From NCBI GenBank assembly GCA_017541665.1, contig JAFXYP010000020.1, positions 1 through 39,392 on the forward strand: DNA of 39,392 nucleotides, in the 5' to 3' direction. Shown here one piece after another: positions 15,351 to 24,563 of this stretch. Positions within the stretch are counted from its first letter, which is position 1. The number at the start of each line of letters is the position of its first letter. The translations under genes were made by a program, and so were the position numbers. Source of the DNA: Lentisphaeria bacterium (GTDB taxonomy: Bacteria; Verrucomicrobiota; Lentisphaeria; Victivallales; UBA1829). The notes under the pieces were generated by a model. The model saw only the letters and a list, made by a program, of their open reading frames with translations, was not told the origin of the DNA and made no database searches.

Positions 15351-16451
15351 ATGCCCCAGCCCGGGACAAACACCGGGTCCACGCCCGGTTTCATCACCAC
15401 TGCGCTGCGTCTGTGCGCCGGAACAAAGATCCTGACCGAAATCTACAATTCCTCGCCGGCGCGCGCCGTGTGGCGTTTCATCCTCCTGACGATCCTCTGC
15501 TCCATCATGGCCGCGGTCGTCGGGACGTTCGTCCAGAAAGGCGCGTTCGATCGCGCCGGACGCGCCCTCGACGAGGAGATCGGGGCGTTCGTCGTCACGC
15601 CGGATAAGATCCTTTTCGAAAAAGACCCGGACACGCCGCGCCGGTTCAAGCTCCCCTACATTACGCTGGAGTATTACCCCGGCGACACGTTCACGACCGA
15701 GGATTTCAACATCGGCCGCACTTCCGACCTCGGCGTCGTCATCCTCCCCGGCGGCCTCGCCTCCTGGTCCAGCGTCAACTGGAAGGGCGAGGATATCTTC
15801 AGCGCAAACTTTCTGCCGGCATCCGACCTGTACTCGTGGCTCGCACCCGAGACGGAAGCGACCGGCGACACCAGAATCCGGCCCGGCGCCTCCCCGTCCT
15901 GGGAAATGTACTCCGGTCCCGGCCTCGCGGAAACGCTCAGAAAAAAGTTCGCCGCGCAGGGGGCAGGACGGAACGTTACGGTCAAGGAGGACGGGACCGT
16001 CTGGAATCATAATCTCGCATTCCATTCCGACGGCATCGTCGAATGGGGTGGCAAGGCGGAACCCTCAATCCAGGCGACCGGCTCCCAGGCCGCCCGCTTC
16101 GCGCTCTCCATGCTGACCGCGGTCATCCTGCTGACGACGTTCGGGCGGAACTTCCTGGAGACGGGTCTGATCATCCTGCTGGTGTCTCTGGTCCAGTATC
16201 TGCGCGCCTCCACCCTGCCGAAAGGCCTCGTCTTCCGCAACGTCCTGACGATCATGGTGTACTCCACCTTCCCCGCGCAGATCTTCGCCACGCTGTTCGA
16301 TGCGGCGGGCGGTGCCAGAATCATTTCCTTCCAGATTCTCTTCGTCATCATTTTCTTCGTCTACCAGCTCTTCGCGTTCCGGGCGGTCATGAAAAAGGTC
16401 TGCCCCCAGATCGAGAAGAAGGACGACGACTTCGACGATTCCGATTTTTAA
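15351..16451 (+). CDS. Membrane protein, DUF1189-like arrangement, function unknown
   Basis: A 366-residue protein of unknown function. One membrane segment near residues 43-65 (FILLTILCSIMAAVVG) is followed by an extracytoplasmic domain of about 170 residues. After that come four hydrophobic segments (FALSMLTAVILLTTFG, GLIILLVSLVQYL, VLTIMVYSTFPAQIFATL, FQILFVIIFFVYQLFAF) and an acidic cytoplasmic tail ending EKKDDDFDDSDF. This arrangement resembles DUF1189-type membrane proteins, but I see no signature that proves it. The ATG lies 2 nt after the def stop, with CAGGAGG at 15333-15339, so the two are translationally coupled. The CDC123-like gene follows after 26 nt. Confidence 0.85.
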   Translation: MPQPGTNTGSTPGFITTALRLCAGTKILTEIYNSSPARAVWRFILLTILCSIMAAVVGTFVQKGAFDRAGRALDEEIGAFVVTPDKILFEKDPDTPRRFKLPYITLEYYPGDTFTTEDFNIGRTSDLGVVILPGGLASWSSVNWKGEDIFSANFLPASDLYSWLAPETEATGDTRIRPGASPSWEMYSGPGLAETLRKKFAAQGAGRNVTVKEDGTVWNHNLAFHSDGIVEWGGKAEPSIQATGSQAARFALSMLTAVILLTTFGRNFLETGLIILLVSLVQYLRASTLPKGLVFRNVLTIMVYSTFPAQIFATLFDAAGGARIISFQILFVIIFFVYQLFAFRAVMKKVCPQIEKKDDDFDDSDF

Positions 16452-16477
16452 CCGACAAGCAAAAGGAGACGGACTTC

Positions 16478-17197
16478 ATGGACGCACATCTTGAACACTG
16501 CCGGATACAGAACTGGTATCCGCGGCTCTCCGTTTATTCTCTCCCGACAAACTTCGTTTTCCTGATGGATATCGAAATCCAGGCCCTCCAGTCCGGCGAC
16601 ACGGATTCCGGCATCGCGAAAAGCGTGATCGACCGCCTCGCCAGCGCAATGAGCAAGTTCCCGTTCACGCGCTTCGTGGGAACCGACCTCGTGGCGCCGA
16701 CCGATACGATGCGGTTCGAGGAAAAACGCGGTGCGGTCCGCTCCGCGACCAGCGCATGGTTTTTCCTGACCAAAAGCGCGAAGGTGCGGAACGCCGCCGC
16801 AAACGGCATGGTCTCCGCCCTCTGCGTACGGCCGTTCCGCCGCATGGACTCCGCCCGCGAGTTCCGCCTGTTCGTGAAGGATGGCAAGCTCCGCGCGATG
16901 AGCCAGTACTGGATGACGCGCCATTATCCGCGCCTGGAAAAAGTGCGCGAAAAATACTGGACGCTTGCAGTCGACTTCATCGACAGGAATTTCTGGGTGC
17001 TTCCCGATCCCGACCTTGTGCTCGACGTCTACTTCACCTCGAAGGATGAGATCCTCGTAACCGACCTGAATCCGTTCGGGCCGCCTACCGATCCGCTGAT
17101 GCTCAACACATGGGACCAGGACTGGCAGAACTCCATGGGGCTGAAGCTCATTCCGCACCCGACCGCGATCTCCGGCGATATCAACGTCTCCTTCTGA
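16478..17197 (+). CDS. Bacterial CDC123-like ATP-grasp protein
   Basis: A 239-residue homologue of eukaryotic CDC123/D123, the ATP-grasp factor that helps assemble eIF2 in eukaryotes. Similarity covers the whole length. The N-terminus has HCRIQNWYPRLSVYSLP, like the HCQFSAWYP opening of human CDC123. FPFTRFVGTDLVAPTDT is the middle block. SATSAWFFLTKS matches the nucleotide-binding strand that carries a lysine. EFRLFVKDGKLRAMSQYW and TDLNPFGPPTDPL are near-diagnostic. Candidate ATP/Mg ligands are Asp183 (LDVYF), Asp196 and Asn198 (TDLNP). It is about 100 residues shorter than human CDC123. The start at 16478 follows AAAAGGAGA at 9 nt. Bacteria have no eIF2, so the substrate is unknown; the neighbours gltX and def hint at translation. 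Confidence 0.85.
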   Translation: MDAHLEHCRIQNWYPRLSVYSLPTNFVFLMDIEIQALQSGDTDSGIAKSVIDRLASAMSKFPFTRFVGTDLVAPTDTMRFEEKRGAVRSATSAWFFLTKSAKVRNAAANGMVSALCVRPFRRMDSAREFRLFVKDGKLRAMSQYWMTRHYPRLEKVREKYWTLAVDFIDRNFWVLPDPDLVLDVYFTSKDEILVTDLNPFGPPTDPLMLNTWDQDWQNSMGLKLIPHPTAISGDINVSF

Positions 17198-17259
17198 CCG
17201 ATCTTTCGCATCTGTCGCCCTCGGAAAAGGATCCCGCGTGTTTTTCTTCGTGCGGGGGG

Positions 17260-17287
17260 TTGATTCCTTCCCGTAATGTGCTATATT
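17260..17287 (+). promoter_or_regulatory. Predicted promoter of the GH2 gene
   Basis: TTGATT (17260-17265) and TATATT (17282-17287), spacer 16 nt, in an AT-rich stretch about 90 nt before the first ATG. A GC stem with two G-T pairs (about 17233-17256) just upstream could end the preceding operon but lacks a T-run on its 3' side. Confidence 0.55.
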
Positions 17288-17375
17288 TATAAATAATAAA
17301 AGATTTTTTCCGACAAATCATCATCCGTTTTCCGGATCCAATCCGTTCCCGTGCGGGCCGCGCGGGAGCCTCAAA

Positions 17376-20261
17376 ATGAAGGAAGAGCTTATTATGGATT
17401 TCAAAACGAATAAAAGTTTCGCCGAGTTCATTTGCCTGTTTGTCTTCCTGCTGCTTTTAGCCGGGACATCGGGCGCGTCCGAAATCTACGACTTCAATCC
17501 CGACTGGATGTTCATGCAATCGGACCATCAGCTCGTCCCGAAGGACTACAAGGAACACAAATCCATCTGGGCCGGCGCAAAAGCCGCCACGTCCGACGCG
17601 GTCTGGCCGTTCTCCTCGCTCAAATTCGACGAAAGCAATTTCCGGCCCGTCAATCTTCCCCATGACTGGGCGGTCGAAGACGGATTCTACCCGGATGAAA
17701 ACGGCGAACAGGGCTATCGCAAACGCGGCTGGGGGTATTACCGGAAGCGCTTCTTCGTGCCGTCGTCCTGGAAAGGCAAGCGCGTGGAAATCCAGTTCGG
17801 CGGCATCGCCACGCATTCGACCTTCTGGGTCAACCAGATGCTCTTCCACCACAACTACAGCGGATACAACACGATTACCATGGACATCACGCCGGCGCTG
17901 ATGTACGGACGCGACAACGTGATCGCGGTCGAAGTCAACGCGGCCGTCTCCGAGGGCTGGTGGTACGAAGGCGCCGGCATTTACCGCGACGTCAAGCTCA
18001 TTGTCAGCAACCAGATTCGCATCCCGACCGAGGACGGCATCATGGTCAACGCCGAAGTCAAGATCGACGGGTGGGACGTCAACGGATACGTGAACCTCGT
18101 CAATGACGGCGTTTCCGACCTGGCCCCGTCTCTGGACATCGAAATCCTCGATCCCGAGGGAAGAAAGGTGGAAAGCAAGCGTTTCCTCCCCACTCTTCCC
18201 GCAAACCAGACAGTTCGGATTCCGTATTCCATCCGGGTCTATACCCCGAAAACCTGGTCTCCGGACTCGCCGTCCCTGTACAAATTCAAAGCCACACTCA
18301 AGAATGAAGCCCGCATCTTCGATGAAAAGACGGTCAATTTCGGGTTCCGCGTCTTCAAGTTCGATTTCACGAACGGATTCTCCATCAACAGCAAGCCGAT
18401 TAAGATCAAAGGCGTCTGCAACCACCAGGACCATGCCGGCGTCGGCGTCGCCGTCCCTGCGGCCATTGAGGAATTCCGTATCAAGAAGCTGAAGGAGATG
18501 GGGGCGAACGCCTACCGCTGCGCCCACAATCCGCCGAGCGAAAACATCCTCGACCTCTGCGACAAATACGGCCTTCTCGTCATCGACGAAAACCGTGCAT
18601 TCAACGTGGGGCCGGACTGGCTGGACTATGTCCGGGCACAGGTCCGCCGCGACCGACACCACCCCTCGATCATTGCATGGAGCATTTTCAATGAAGAGCC
18701 TCTGCAGGGAGAATACCGCGGGCAGGAGATCGCCCGCGTGCTCGTCAACGCCATCAAGTCCGAGGATCCGACCCGGCCTGTCATCGCCGCCATGAACGGC
18801 GGGCTCTTCTCGGAAAACAGCGCCCGGAACGTCCTCGACATCGTCGGGCTCAACTACCAGTACGACCAGATCGACCGTTTCCATGCCGCCTACCCGAACA
18901 CCCCGGTAATCCTCACCGAGGGCGCCAGCGCATTCGAAACGCGCGGCGAGTACACGACGGACCCGGAGAAACTCACCTGTTCCGCCTATGACGTCAACGC
19001 CGCCAGCTGGGGCACCACGCACCGCAAGGACTGGGAAGCCGTCCTGAAGCGCCGTTTCCTCTCCGGCACGTTCGTCTGGACCGGTTTCGACTACCATGGA
19101 GAACCGACCCCGTACAACAACAAATTCCCGGCGAACAGCAGCTATTTCGGCTGCATGGACCTCTGCGGATTCCCGAAGACCGCCTTCTACATCCGCCAGG
19201 CCCAGTGGCTCGACAAGCCCATCCTCCAGGCCGCCCCGCATTGGAACCAGGCCGACAAGGACGGACAGGAAATCGACGTCTTCTGCGCCACGAACGTCGA
19301 CGAAGTGTCGTTCATCCTCAACGGGAAAATGCTCGGAACCTTCAAGGTCGACCCCGTCGAGATGCTGACACAGAAGGTCGTCTACGATCCCGGCACGCTG
19401 CTCCTCATCGGCAGGAAAGACGGACAGGAAGTCATTCGCACCCAGCTCGAAACGACCGGGAAGCCCGTCGGGCTCAAGCTCATCCCGGACCGCAATGACA
19501 TCAAGTCGGACGGACGGGACGCCGTTCCCGTCACGGTCTGCGCGGTCGATGCGGCGGGACGTATCGTCCCGGATGCAAAAATCCCAATCGAATTCGAGAT
19601 CACCGGCCCGGGACGCAACCTCGGCGTCGGCAACGGCGACCCCACCTGCACGCTCAGCGAGAAGGCCGACTCGCGTCCGCTCTTCAACGGTTACGCACAG
19701 ATCATCGTCCAGTCCCAGGCAGGCAAGAAGGAGCCGATCGTGATCACGGCGAAAAGCGAAGGGCTCAACCCCGCGACCTGCATCCTGAAGTCGGTTTCCG
19801 CTCCCGCACGCCCCGTCGTCAACGGCTTCGTCAACCAGGAAATCACGATCGACGAATGGCGCATCAGCCAGTCCACCGCCACAAAGCCCGAGCTTTTCTC
19901 GGAGGAGGCCGGTTCGCCGATCCAGGGGCTTGCTCCCGCCCAACTCGGGTCCGAACTTTCCCTCAAGCCGGGGGCATGGGTGCTCTACTACACGAGTTTC
20001 AAACTTCCGGAAAGCATCACGGAAAATGGCGGCTCGCTCTGCTTCAGGAACATGACGGGAAGAGGCTCGATCCACGTCAACGGCGAGCTCGTCCACGAAA
20101 GGAAATCCTCGACGGCCGGGGATGTCGTCGTCCATCTGAAAGAGGGGCTTGAATCGATCGAGATAAACGTCAGGATGCAGCCGGACAGCAAGGGACATAT
20201 TCTGCTCGGCGACATCGTCTATATCATCCCCGAAAAGCTTAAGAAAAACGCCGGGAAATAA
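17376..20261 (+). CDS. Secreted glycoside hydrolase family 2 (beta-galactosidase type)
   Basis: A 961-residue exported GH2 enzyme, probably removing terminal beta-galactose from glycans. A hydrophobic signal (ICLFVFLLLLAGTSGAS) opens the protein. The jelly-roll domain follows (VNLPHDWAVEDGFY, GWGYYRKRFF), then an Ig-like domain and the catalytic barrel. NAYRCAHNPPSENILDLCD is family-typical. The acid/base is Glu440 in WSIFNEEP, and the nucleophile is probably Glu515 in PVILTEGAS. C-terminal parts look like a DUF4982-type domain (EVSFILNGKMLGTF), a Big/invasin-like domain and a jelly-roll ending. Two starts are possible: 17376 (GGGAG 7 nt upstream) and 17394 (AAGGAAGAG upstream), the latter giving a more standard signal peptide. 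hydF follows after 35 nt. Confidence 0.92.
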   Translation: MKEELIMDFKTNKSFAEFICLFVFLLLLAGTSGASEIYDFNPDWMFMQSDHQLVPKDYKEHKSIWAGAKAATSDAVWPFSSLKFDESNFRPVNLPHDWAVEDGFYPDENGEQGYRKRGWGYYRKRFFVPSSWKGKRVEIQFGGIATHSTFWVNQMLFHHNYSGYNTITMDITPALMYGRDNVIAVEVNAAVSEGWWYEGAGIYRDVKLIVSNQIRIPTEDGIMVNAEVKIDGWDVNGYVNLVNDGVSDLAPSLDIEILDPEGRKVESKRFLPTLPANQTVRIPYSIRVYTPKTWSPDSPSLYKFKATLKNEARIFDEKTVNFGFRVFKFDFTNGFSINSKPIKIKGVCNHQDHAGVGVAVPAAIEEFRIKKLKEMGANAYRCAHNPPSENILDLCDKYGLLVIDENRAFNVGPDWLDYVRAQVRRDRHHPSIIAWSIFNEEPLQGEYRGQEIARVLVNAIKSEDPTRPVIAAMNGGLFSENSARNVLDIVGLNYQYDQIDRFHAAYPNTPVILTEGASAFETRGEYTTDPEKLTCSAYDVNAASWGTTHRKDWEAVLKRRFLSGTFVWTGFDYHGEPTPYNNKFPANSSYFGCMDLCGFPKTAFYIRQAQWLDKPILQAAPHWNQADKDGQEIDVFCATNVDEVSFILNGKMLGTFKVDPVEMLTQKVVYDPGTLLLIGRKDGQEVIRTQLETTGKPVGLKLIPDRNDIKSDGRDAVPVTVCAVDAAGRIVPDAKIPIEFEITGPGRNLGVGNGDPTCTLSEKADSRPLFNGYAQIIVQSQAGKKEPIVITAKSEGLNPATCILKSVSAPARPVVNGFVNQEITIDEWRISQSTATKPELFSEEAGSPIQGLAPAQLGSELSLKPGAWVLYYTSFKLPESITENGGSLCFRNMTGRGSIHVNGELVHERKSSTAGDVVVHLKEGLESIEINVRMQPDSKGHILLGDIVYIIPEKLKKNAGK

Positions 20262-20296
20262 CCTCGTCCCGTCCAACTTCGATCCGTGTTTCAGCC

Positions 20297-21541
20297 ATGA
20301 TTCAGAACACGCCCAGGGGGCTCCGACTCCAGATCGGTTTCTTCGGACGCCGCAACGCCGGAAAGTCCTCGCTCCTCAACGCCCTTGCCGGACAGGACGT
20401 CGTCATCGTCTCCGACGTTCCCGGCACCACCACAGACCCCGTCGAAAAACCGATGGAGCTGCCTCCCCTCGGGCCGGTCCTCTTCATCGACACCGCCGGA
20501 CTCGATGAAGACCCCACCGCGCTCGGCGGCAAGCGCGCCGAAAAAAGCCGCCGCGTCTTCGACCGAACGGACCTCGCCCTCCTCGTGACGGACGGCGCCT
20601 GGGGCGAGACGGAGGAAGACGTGTTCAACCGCTTCCGCGGACGCGCCACGCCGTTGATCGTGGTCTTCAGCAAATCCGACCTCGCCGCTCCCGCTCCCGC
20701 GCTCACGGCACGACTCGACGCCGAACACATCCCGCATGTCGCGGTCTCCACGCTCAGGAATTCCGGCCTGTCCGCACTCCGCGCCGCATTGGTGAATGCC
20801 GCGCCGGAAGGCTTCCTCGGCGTCCGCCCCATGCTCGGCGACCTGATCGCGCCGGGGGATTCCGTCCTGCTCATCACCCCGATCGACAAGGAAGCTCCGA
20901 AGGGGCGTATGATCCTGCCTGAGGTGCAGGCCATCCGCGACACGCTCGACCACGACGCGCTCTGCCTGTGCGTGACCGAGCACCATATCGCGGACATGCT
21001 CGCACAGTTAAAAACTCCGCCCGCCCTCGCCGTGACCGACTCTCAGGCATTCGGCATCGCATCGCGCACCGTCCCGCCGGAAATCCCGCTCACGTCCTTC
21101 TCCATCCTGCTCGCCCGGATGAAGGGCGACCTGGCCGTGTGCGCCGCGGGCGCCGCCGCGATCGACCGCCTGCATAACGGCTCGCGCGTGCTTGTGGCGG
21201 AGGCATGCACGCACCATCCAATCGGCGACGACATCGGGCGCGTGAAGCTCCCCCGCTGGATCCGCGAATACCGCAAGGCGGACGGCATCGAATTCAGCGT
21301 GGCCGCCGGAGCCGATTTCCCGGACGACCTCTCCCCCTACGACCTCGTGCTCCACTGCGGGGCGTGCACGTTCAACCGCCGCGCCGTCCTGTCCCGCATC
21401 CTGCACTGCAGTGAACAGGGCGTCCCCTTCACGAACTACGGCGTCGCCATCGCGCACATCCACGGCATCCTCAAACGCGCCCTTTCCCCCTTCCCCGACG
21501 CTTTCGAAGCATTCGAACGCGCACGCGGAGGCCGCGCCTGA
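20297..21541 (+). CDS. hydF: [FeFe]-hydrogenase maturation GTPase HydF
   Basis: Scaffold GTPase that carries the two-iron subcluster to apo-[FeFe]-hydrogenase after HydE and HydG have built its ligands. It has 414 residues. The N-terminal GTPase domain has GRRNAGKSSLLNAL (P-loop), DVPGTTTDPV, DTAGLDE and VVFSKSDL. A dimerisation domain follows (LLITPIDKEAPKGRMILPEVQ). The C-terminal cluster-binding domain shows EACTHHP and LHCGACTFNRR, the histidine and cysteines that hold the [4Fe4S] cluster. There is no clear Shine-Dalgarno sequence before the ATG at 20297. hydE, hydG and the hydrogenase are not in the window. Its presence marks the organism as an anaerobe that makes or uses hydrogen. Confidence 0.96.
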   Translation: MIQNTPRGLRLQIGFFGRRNAGKSSLLNALAGQDVVIVSDVPGTTTDPVEKPMELPPLGPVLFIDTAGLDEDPTALGGKRAEKSRRVFDRTDLALLVTDGAWGETEEDVFNRFRGRATPLIVVFSKSDLAAPAPALTARLDAEHIPHVAVSTLRNSGLSALRAALVNAAPEGFLGVRPMLGDLIAPGDSVLLITPIDKEAPKGRMILPEVQAIRDTLDHDALCLCVTEHHIADMLAQLKTPPALAVTDSQAFGIASRTVPPEIPLTSFSILLARMKGDLAVCAAGAAAIDRLHNGSRVLVAEACTHHPIGDDIGRVKLPRWIREYRKADGIEFSVAAGADFPDDLSPYDLVLHCGACTFNRRAVLSRILHCSEQGVPFTNYGVAIAHIHGILKRALSPFPDAFEAFERARGGRA

Positions 21542-21560
21542 CCGGCGCGCGGCGACCACC

Positions 21561-22841
21561 ATGCCGCTGATGCAGAACAATACGGGCGGCTCCCGCGTCT
21601 CCGCCGGGCTTTCCGGCAGCAGCCGCCCCCCGGACTTCAGCAAGACCTGGAAACGCCATCTCTGCGTGATCTGGTCGGCCCAGTTCCTGTCCGCCATCGG
21701 CTTCTCCTTCGGGCTCCCGTTCATTTCCTATCTGATGCAGGAGGATATGGGCATTACCGACAAAGCCGAACTTGCCTACTGGGTCGCCGCATTCAGCGCG
21801 GCATGCCCGCTCACCATGATGTTCTTCTCTCCCGTCTGGGGCACGCTCGGCGACCACTACGGCCGCAGGAAAATGCTCCTCCGCTCCTATGTAGGCGGGG
21901 CAGTGGCGATCGGGCTGATCAGCGTGGCGCAGACACCCCTGCAGCTGGTCGCGCTCCGTATCGTCCAGGGGGCGTTCTGCGGCACCATGTCCGCCTCGCA
22001 GGCGCTGATCTCCACGCAGACGCCGCGCGAGCACACCGGATTCGCGCTCGGCGCGTTGAACAGCGCCATGTTCTCCGGCACCATCGCCGGGGCATTTGCG
22101 GGCGGTTATGTGGCCGAATTTGCCGGATACCGTCCGGCATTCGTGGTCTCGGCCCTCTGCATGGTCCTGGCATTCGTCCTCGTGTTCTTCTTTTCGCACG
22201 AATACTACACGCCGCCGCAGAAAGGCGCCTCCGGGGTCCGCGGCATGCTCCGCGCACTGCATCCCGAGACCGCGCAGCTCATGCTGAACCTGCCAATCCT
22301 GCTGATCATGGGGCTGGTCATGTTCTCCCGGTCGTTCGATACGTCATACGTCCCGATCTTCATCCAGGAGTTGCACGGCGGCATCGACGGTGCATCCAGG
22401 ATCACCGGCGCGCTCTCCGGGCTCTGCGGACTCGCAGGCGTCGTGTCGGGCTTCCTGCTCGGGTATCTGGCCGACCACTATCCGCCGGGGCGTCTGGCGG
22501 TCATCTCCGCGCTCCTGACCGCCGCATTCATGTTTTCCATTTCGTTCGTCTGGGGCCTCGCCGCCCTCTTCCTGCTGAGGTTCGCCATGATCTTCATGAG
22601 CAGCGGCATCGACCCGGCCATGCAGATCTGGCTCGCGAAAAAGACCGATGAAAGTTCCCGCGGACAGATGTTCGGGTGGGCGTCCGCCATGCGCTGCCTG
22701 GGGCTCGGACTGGCGCCGCTCGCGGGAGCCCCCATTGCCGCCAGGCTCGGCGTCCGCTTCATCTTCGCGGGCGGATCGCTGTTCTTCCTCCTGACCGCGG
22801 CACTTGTCTGGCTCACCATGCGCCACTACCGGGAGATCTGA
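21561..22841 (+). CDS. Major facilitator superfamily transporter
   Basis: A 426-residue inner-membrane transporter with about twelve membrane segments in two halves. The loop between helices 2 and 3 has WGTLGDHYGRRKMLL, the MFS signature (GxxxDRxGRR type), and the second half has the weaker copy GYLADHYPPGRLAV. The first half resembles multidrug/drug:H+ antiporters (SQALISTQTPREHTGFALGALNS), so efflux is more likely than sugar uptake, though the substrate is unknown. The ATG at 21561 is used because a hydrophilic stretch and then the first helix (IWSAQFLSAIGFSFGLPF) follow; the frame is open further upstream but overlaps hydF. It starts 19 nt after hydF and is probably co-transcribed with it. 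Confidence 0.9.
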   Translation: MPLMQNNTGGSRVSAGLSGSSRPPDFSKTWKRHLCVIWSAQFLSAIGFSFGLPFISYLMQEDMGITDKAELAYWVAAFSAACPLTMMFFSPVWGTLGDHYGRRKMLLRSYVGGAVAIGLISVAQTPLQLVALRIVQGAFCGTMSASQALISTQTPREHTGFALGALNSAMFSGTIAGAFAGGYVAEFAGYRPAFVVSALCMVLAFVLVFFFSHEYYTPPQKGASGVRGMLRALHPETAQLMLNLPILLIMGLVMFSRSFDTSYVPIFIQELHGGIDGASRITGALSGLCGLAGVVSGFLLGYLADHYPPGRLAVISALLTAAFMFSISFVWGLAALFLLRFAMIFMSSGIDPAMQIWLAKKTDESSRGQMFGWASAMRCLGLGLAPLAGAPIAARLGVRFIFAGGSLFFLLTAALVWLTMRHYREI

Positions 22842-22862
22842 ACGGGAGGACTTAAAGCAGCG

Positions 22863-22894
22863 GTCCGGCAATTTTCCGCGGCATGAGGCCGGAC
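22863..22894 (+). terminator. Possible terminator after the MFS gene
   Basis: A 7-bp stem GTCCGGC/GCCGGAC with an 18-nt loop starts 21 nt after the MFS stop. The nearest T-run (T6, about 22909-22914) is some 14 nt beyond the stem, so this is a weak candidate. Confidence 0.3.
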
Positions 22895-22950
22895 TCCCGC
22901 ACGGATCATTTTTTGCGACGTCTTTTTTCATAAAATCTACCGTTTCGGAC

Positions 22951-22980
22951 TGGATTTTTTCCATTTCGGTAGCATATTAT
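22951..22980 (+). promoter_or_regulatory. Predicted promoter of guaA
   Basis: TGGATT (22951-22956) and TATTAT (22975-22980), 18-nt spacer, in an AT-rich region ending about 38 nt before the guaA ATG. The -35 match is imperfect. No guanine riboswitch fold was recognised in the short leader. Confidence 0.4.
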
Positions 22981-23018
22981 AAGGTCCTGTTTTTTCAGAC
23001 TATTTGGGAAGTGAGACT

Positions 23019-24563
23019 ATGAATCATCCTGAAACCATTCTCGTGCTGGATTTCGGATCCCAGTACAGCCAGCTGATCGCGCGGCGCGTCCGCGAACTCC
23101 ATGTCTACAGCCGGATCGTCTCCTGGAAGACCCCGGCGGAGGAGATCCGCGCCGCGGCTCCGGCAGGCATCATCCTCAGCGGCGGCCCCGCGAGCGTGTA
23201 CCAGGCCAACGCGCCGAAATGCGACCCCGGCATCTTCGAACTCGGCATCCCGGTGCTCGGCATCTGCTACGGCCTCCAGCTCATGGTCGAGACGCTCGGC
23301 GGCGAGGTCGCCCACGGCGACGCCCGCGAATACGGCAAGTCCATCGTCTCCACCACCGCCTCCTCCCCGCTCTTCGAAGACCTCCCCGCCCGGACGCAGA
23401 TGTGGATGTCCCACGGCGACAAGGTAACGCGCCTGCCCGAAGGTTTCGCGGCCTGCGCAAAGACCGACAACACCGAGTTCGCCGCCATTCAGGACACCGA
23501 ACGCCGCCTCTTCGGCATCCAGTTCCACCCCGAGGTCGTCCACTCCCCGATGGGCCCGCTCGTCATCGAAAACTTCTGCCTCGGCATCTGCGGCTGTTCG
23601 GCGAACTGGACCATGTCCGACTTCATCGAACGCTCCGTGGCCGAGATCCGAGAAACCGTCGGATCCTCGAACGTGATCCTCGGCCTCTCCGGCGGCGTCG
23701 ACTCCTCCGTGGCCGCAGCGCTCATCCACAAGGCCATCGGCGACCAGCTCACCTGCGTCTTCGTGAATAACGGCCTGCTCCGCAAGGACGAACCGGAACG
23801 CGTCCGCGAACTCTTCGGCGGCACGTTCAAGATGTCGCTCGTCTATGTCGACGCGACCGAACGCTTCCTCTCGAAACTCGCGGGCGTCACCGAGCCGGAA
23901 CGCAAGCGCAAGATCATCGGAGGCGAATTCATCCAGGTCTTCAACGACGCCTGCGCAAGCATCCCGGACGTGACGTTCCTCGCCCAGGGCACCACCTACC
24001 CGGACGTCATCGAAAGCGTCTCCATCGACGGCAACCCGAGCGCCGTCATCAAGAGCCACCACAACGTCGGCGGCCTCCCGAAGCACATGCAGTTCAAACT
24101 CCTCGAACCCCTCAGCCGCCTCTTCAAGGACGAGGTGCGCGAGGTGGGTCGCCAGCTCGGACTCCCCGAGGAGATGGTCATGCGCCAGCCCTTCCCCGGC
24201 CCCGGGCTCGCCGTCCGCTGCGTCGGCGAAGTCACCCCCGGCAAGCTCGCCGTCCTCCGCGGCGCGGACAAGATCATCGTCGACGAGATGAAGAAAGCCG
24301 ACCTCTACTATAAGATCTGGCAGACCTTCGCCGTCTTCCTCCCCGTCCGATCCGTCGGCGTCATGGGCGACGAACGCACCTACGAGGACGCCATCGCCAT
24401 CCGAGCGGTCGAAAGCCGCGACGGCATGACCGCGGACTGGGTACGCCTCCCCTACCCGCTCCTCGCGCGCATCTCCAACCGCATCATCAACGAGGTCGAC
24501 GGCGTCAACCGGGTCGTCTACGACATCACGTCCAAGCCCCCGGGAACCATCGAATGGGAATAA
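23019..24563 (+). CDS. guaA: GMP synthase (glutamine-hydrolysing)
   Basis: Converts XMP to GMP using glutamine amide nitrogen and ATP. The 514-residue protein has both halves. The class I amidotransferase has [24 protein letters not shown] (nucleophile cysteine) and [11 protein letters not shown] (His/Glu of the triad). The ATP-pyrophosphatase half has [13 protein letters not shown] (P-loop), and the dimerisation domain ends in [13 protein letters not shown], the invariant GuaA C-terminus. The ATG at 23019 is preferred over an in-frame TTG five codons earlier because GGGAAGTGAG lies just upstream of it. The TAA stop is itself the left edge of a small hairpin (TAAGGC, loop TAAC, GCCTTA, 24561-24576) that opens the tandem hairpin array. 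Confidence 0.97.
   Translation: MNHPETILVLDFGSQYSQLIARRVRELHVYSRIVSWKTPAEEIRAAAPAGIILSGGPASVYQANAPKCDPGIFELGIPVLGICYGLQLMVETLGGEVAHGDAREYGKSIVSTTASSPLFEDLPARTQMWMSHGDKVTRLPEGFAACAKTDNTEFAAIQDTERRLFGIQFHPEVVHSPMGPLVIENFCLGICGCSANWTMSDFIERSVAEIRETVGSSNVILGLSGGVDSSVAAALIHKAIGDQLTCVFVNNGLLRKDEPERVRELFGGTFKMSLVYVDATERFLSKLAGVTEPERKRKIIGGEFIQVFNDACASIPDVTFLAQGTTYPDVIESVSIDGNPSAVIKSHHNVGGLPKHMQFKLLEPLSRLFKDEVREVGRQLGLPEEMVMRQPFPGPGLAVRCVGEVTPGKLAVLRGADKIIVDEMKKADLYYKIWQTFAVFLPVRSVGVMGDERTYEDAIAIRAVESRDGMTADWVRLPYPLLARISNRIINEVDGVNRVVYDITSKPPGTIEWE

Noticed and set aside
17457..20276. A 939-residue minus-strand frame opposite the GH2 gene
   Set aside because: Antisense shadow; the GH2 gene has catalytic motifs, a signal peptide and a promoter.
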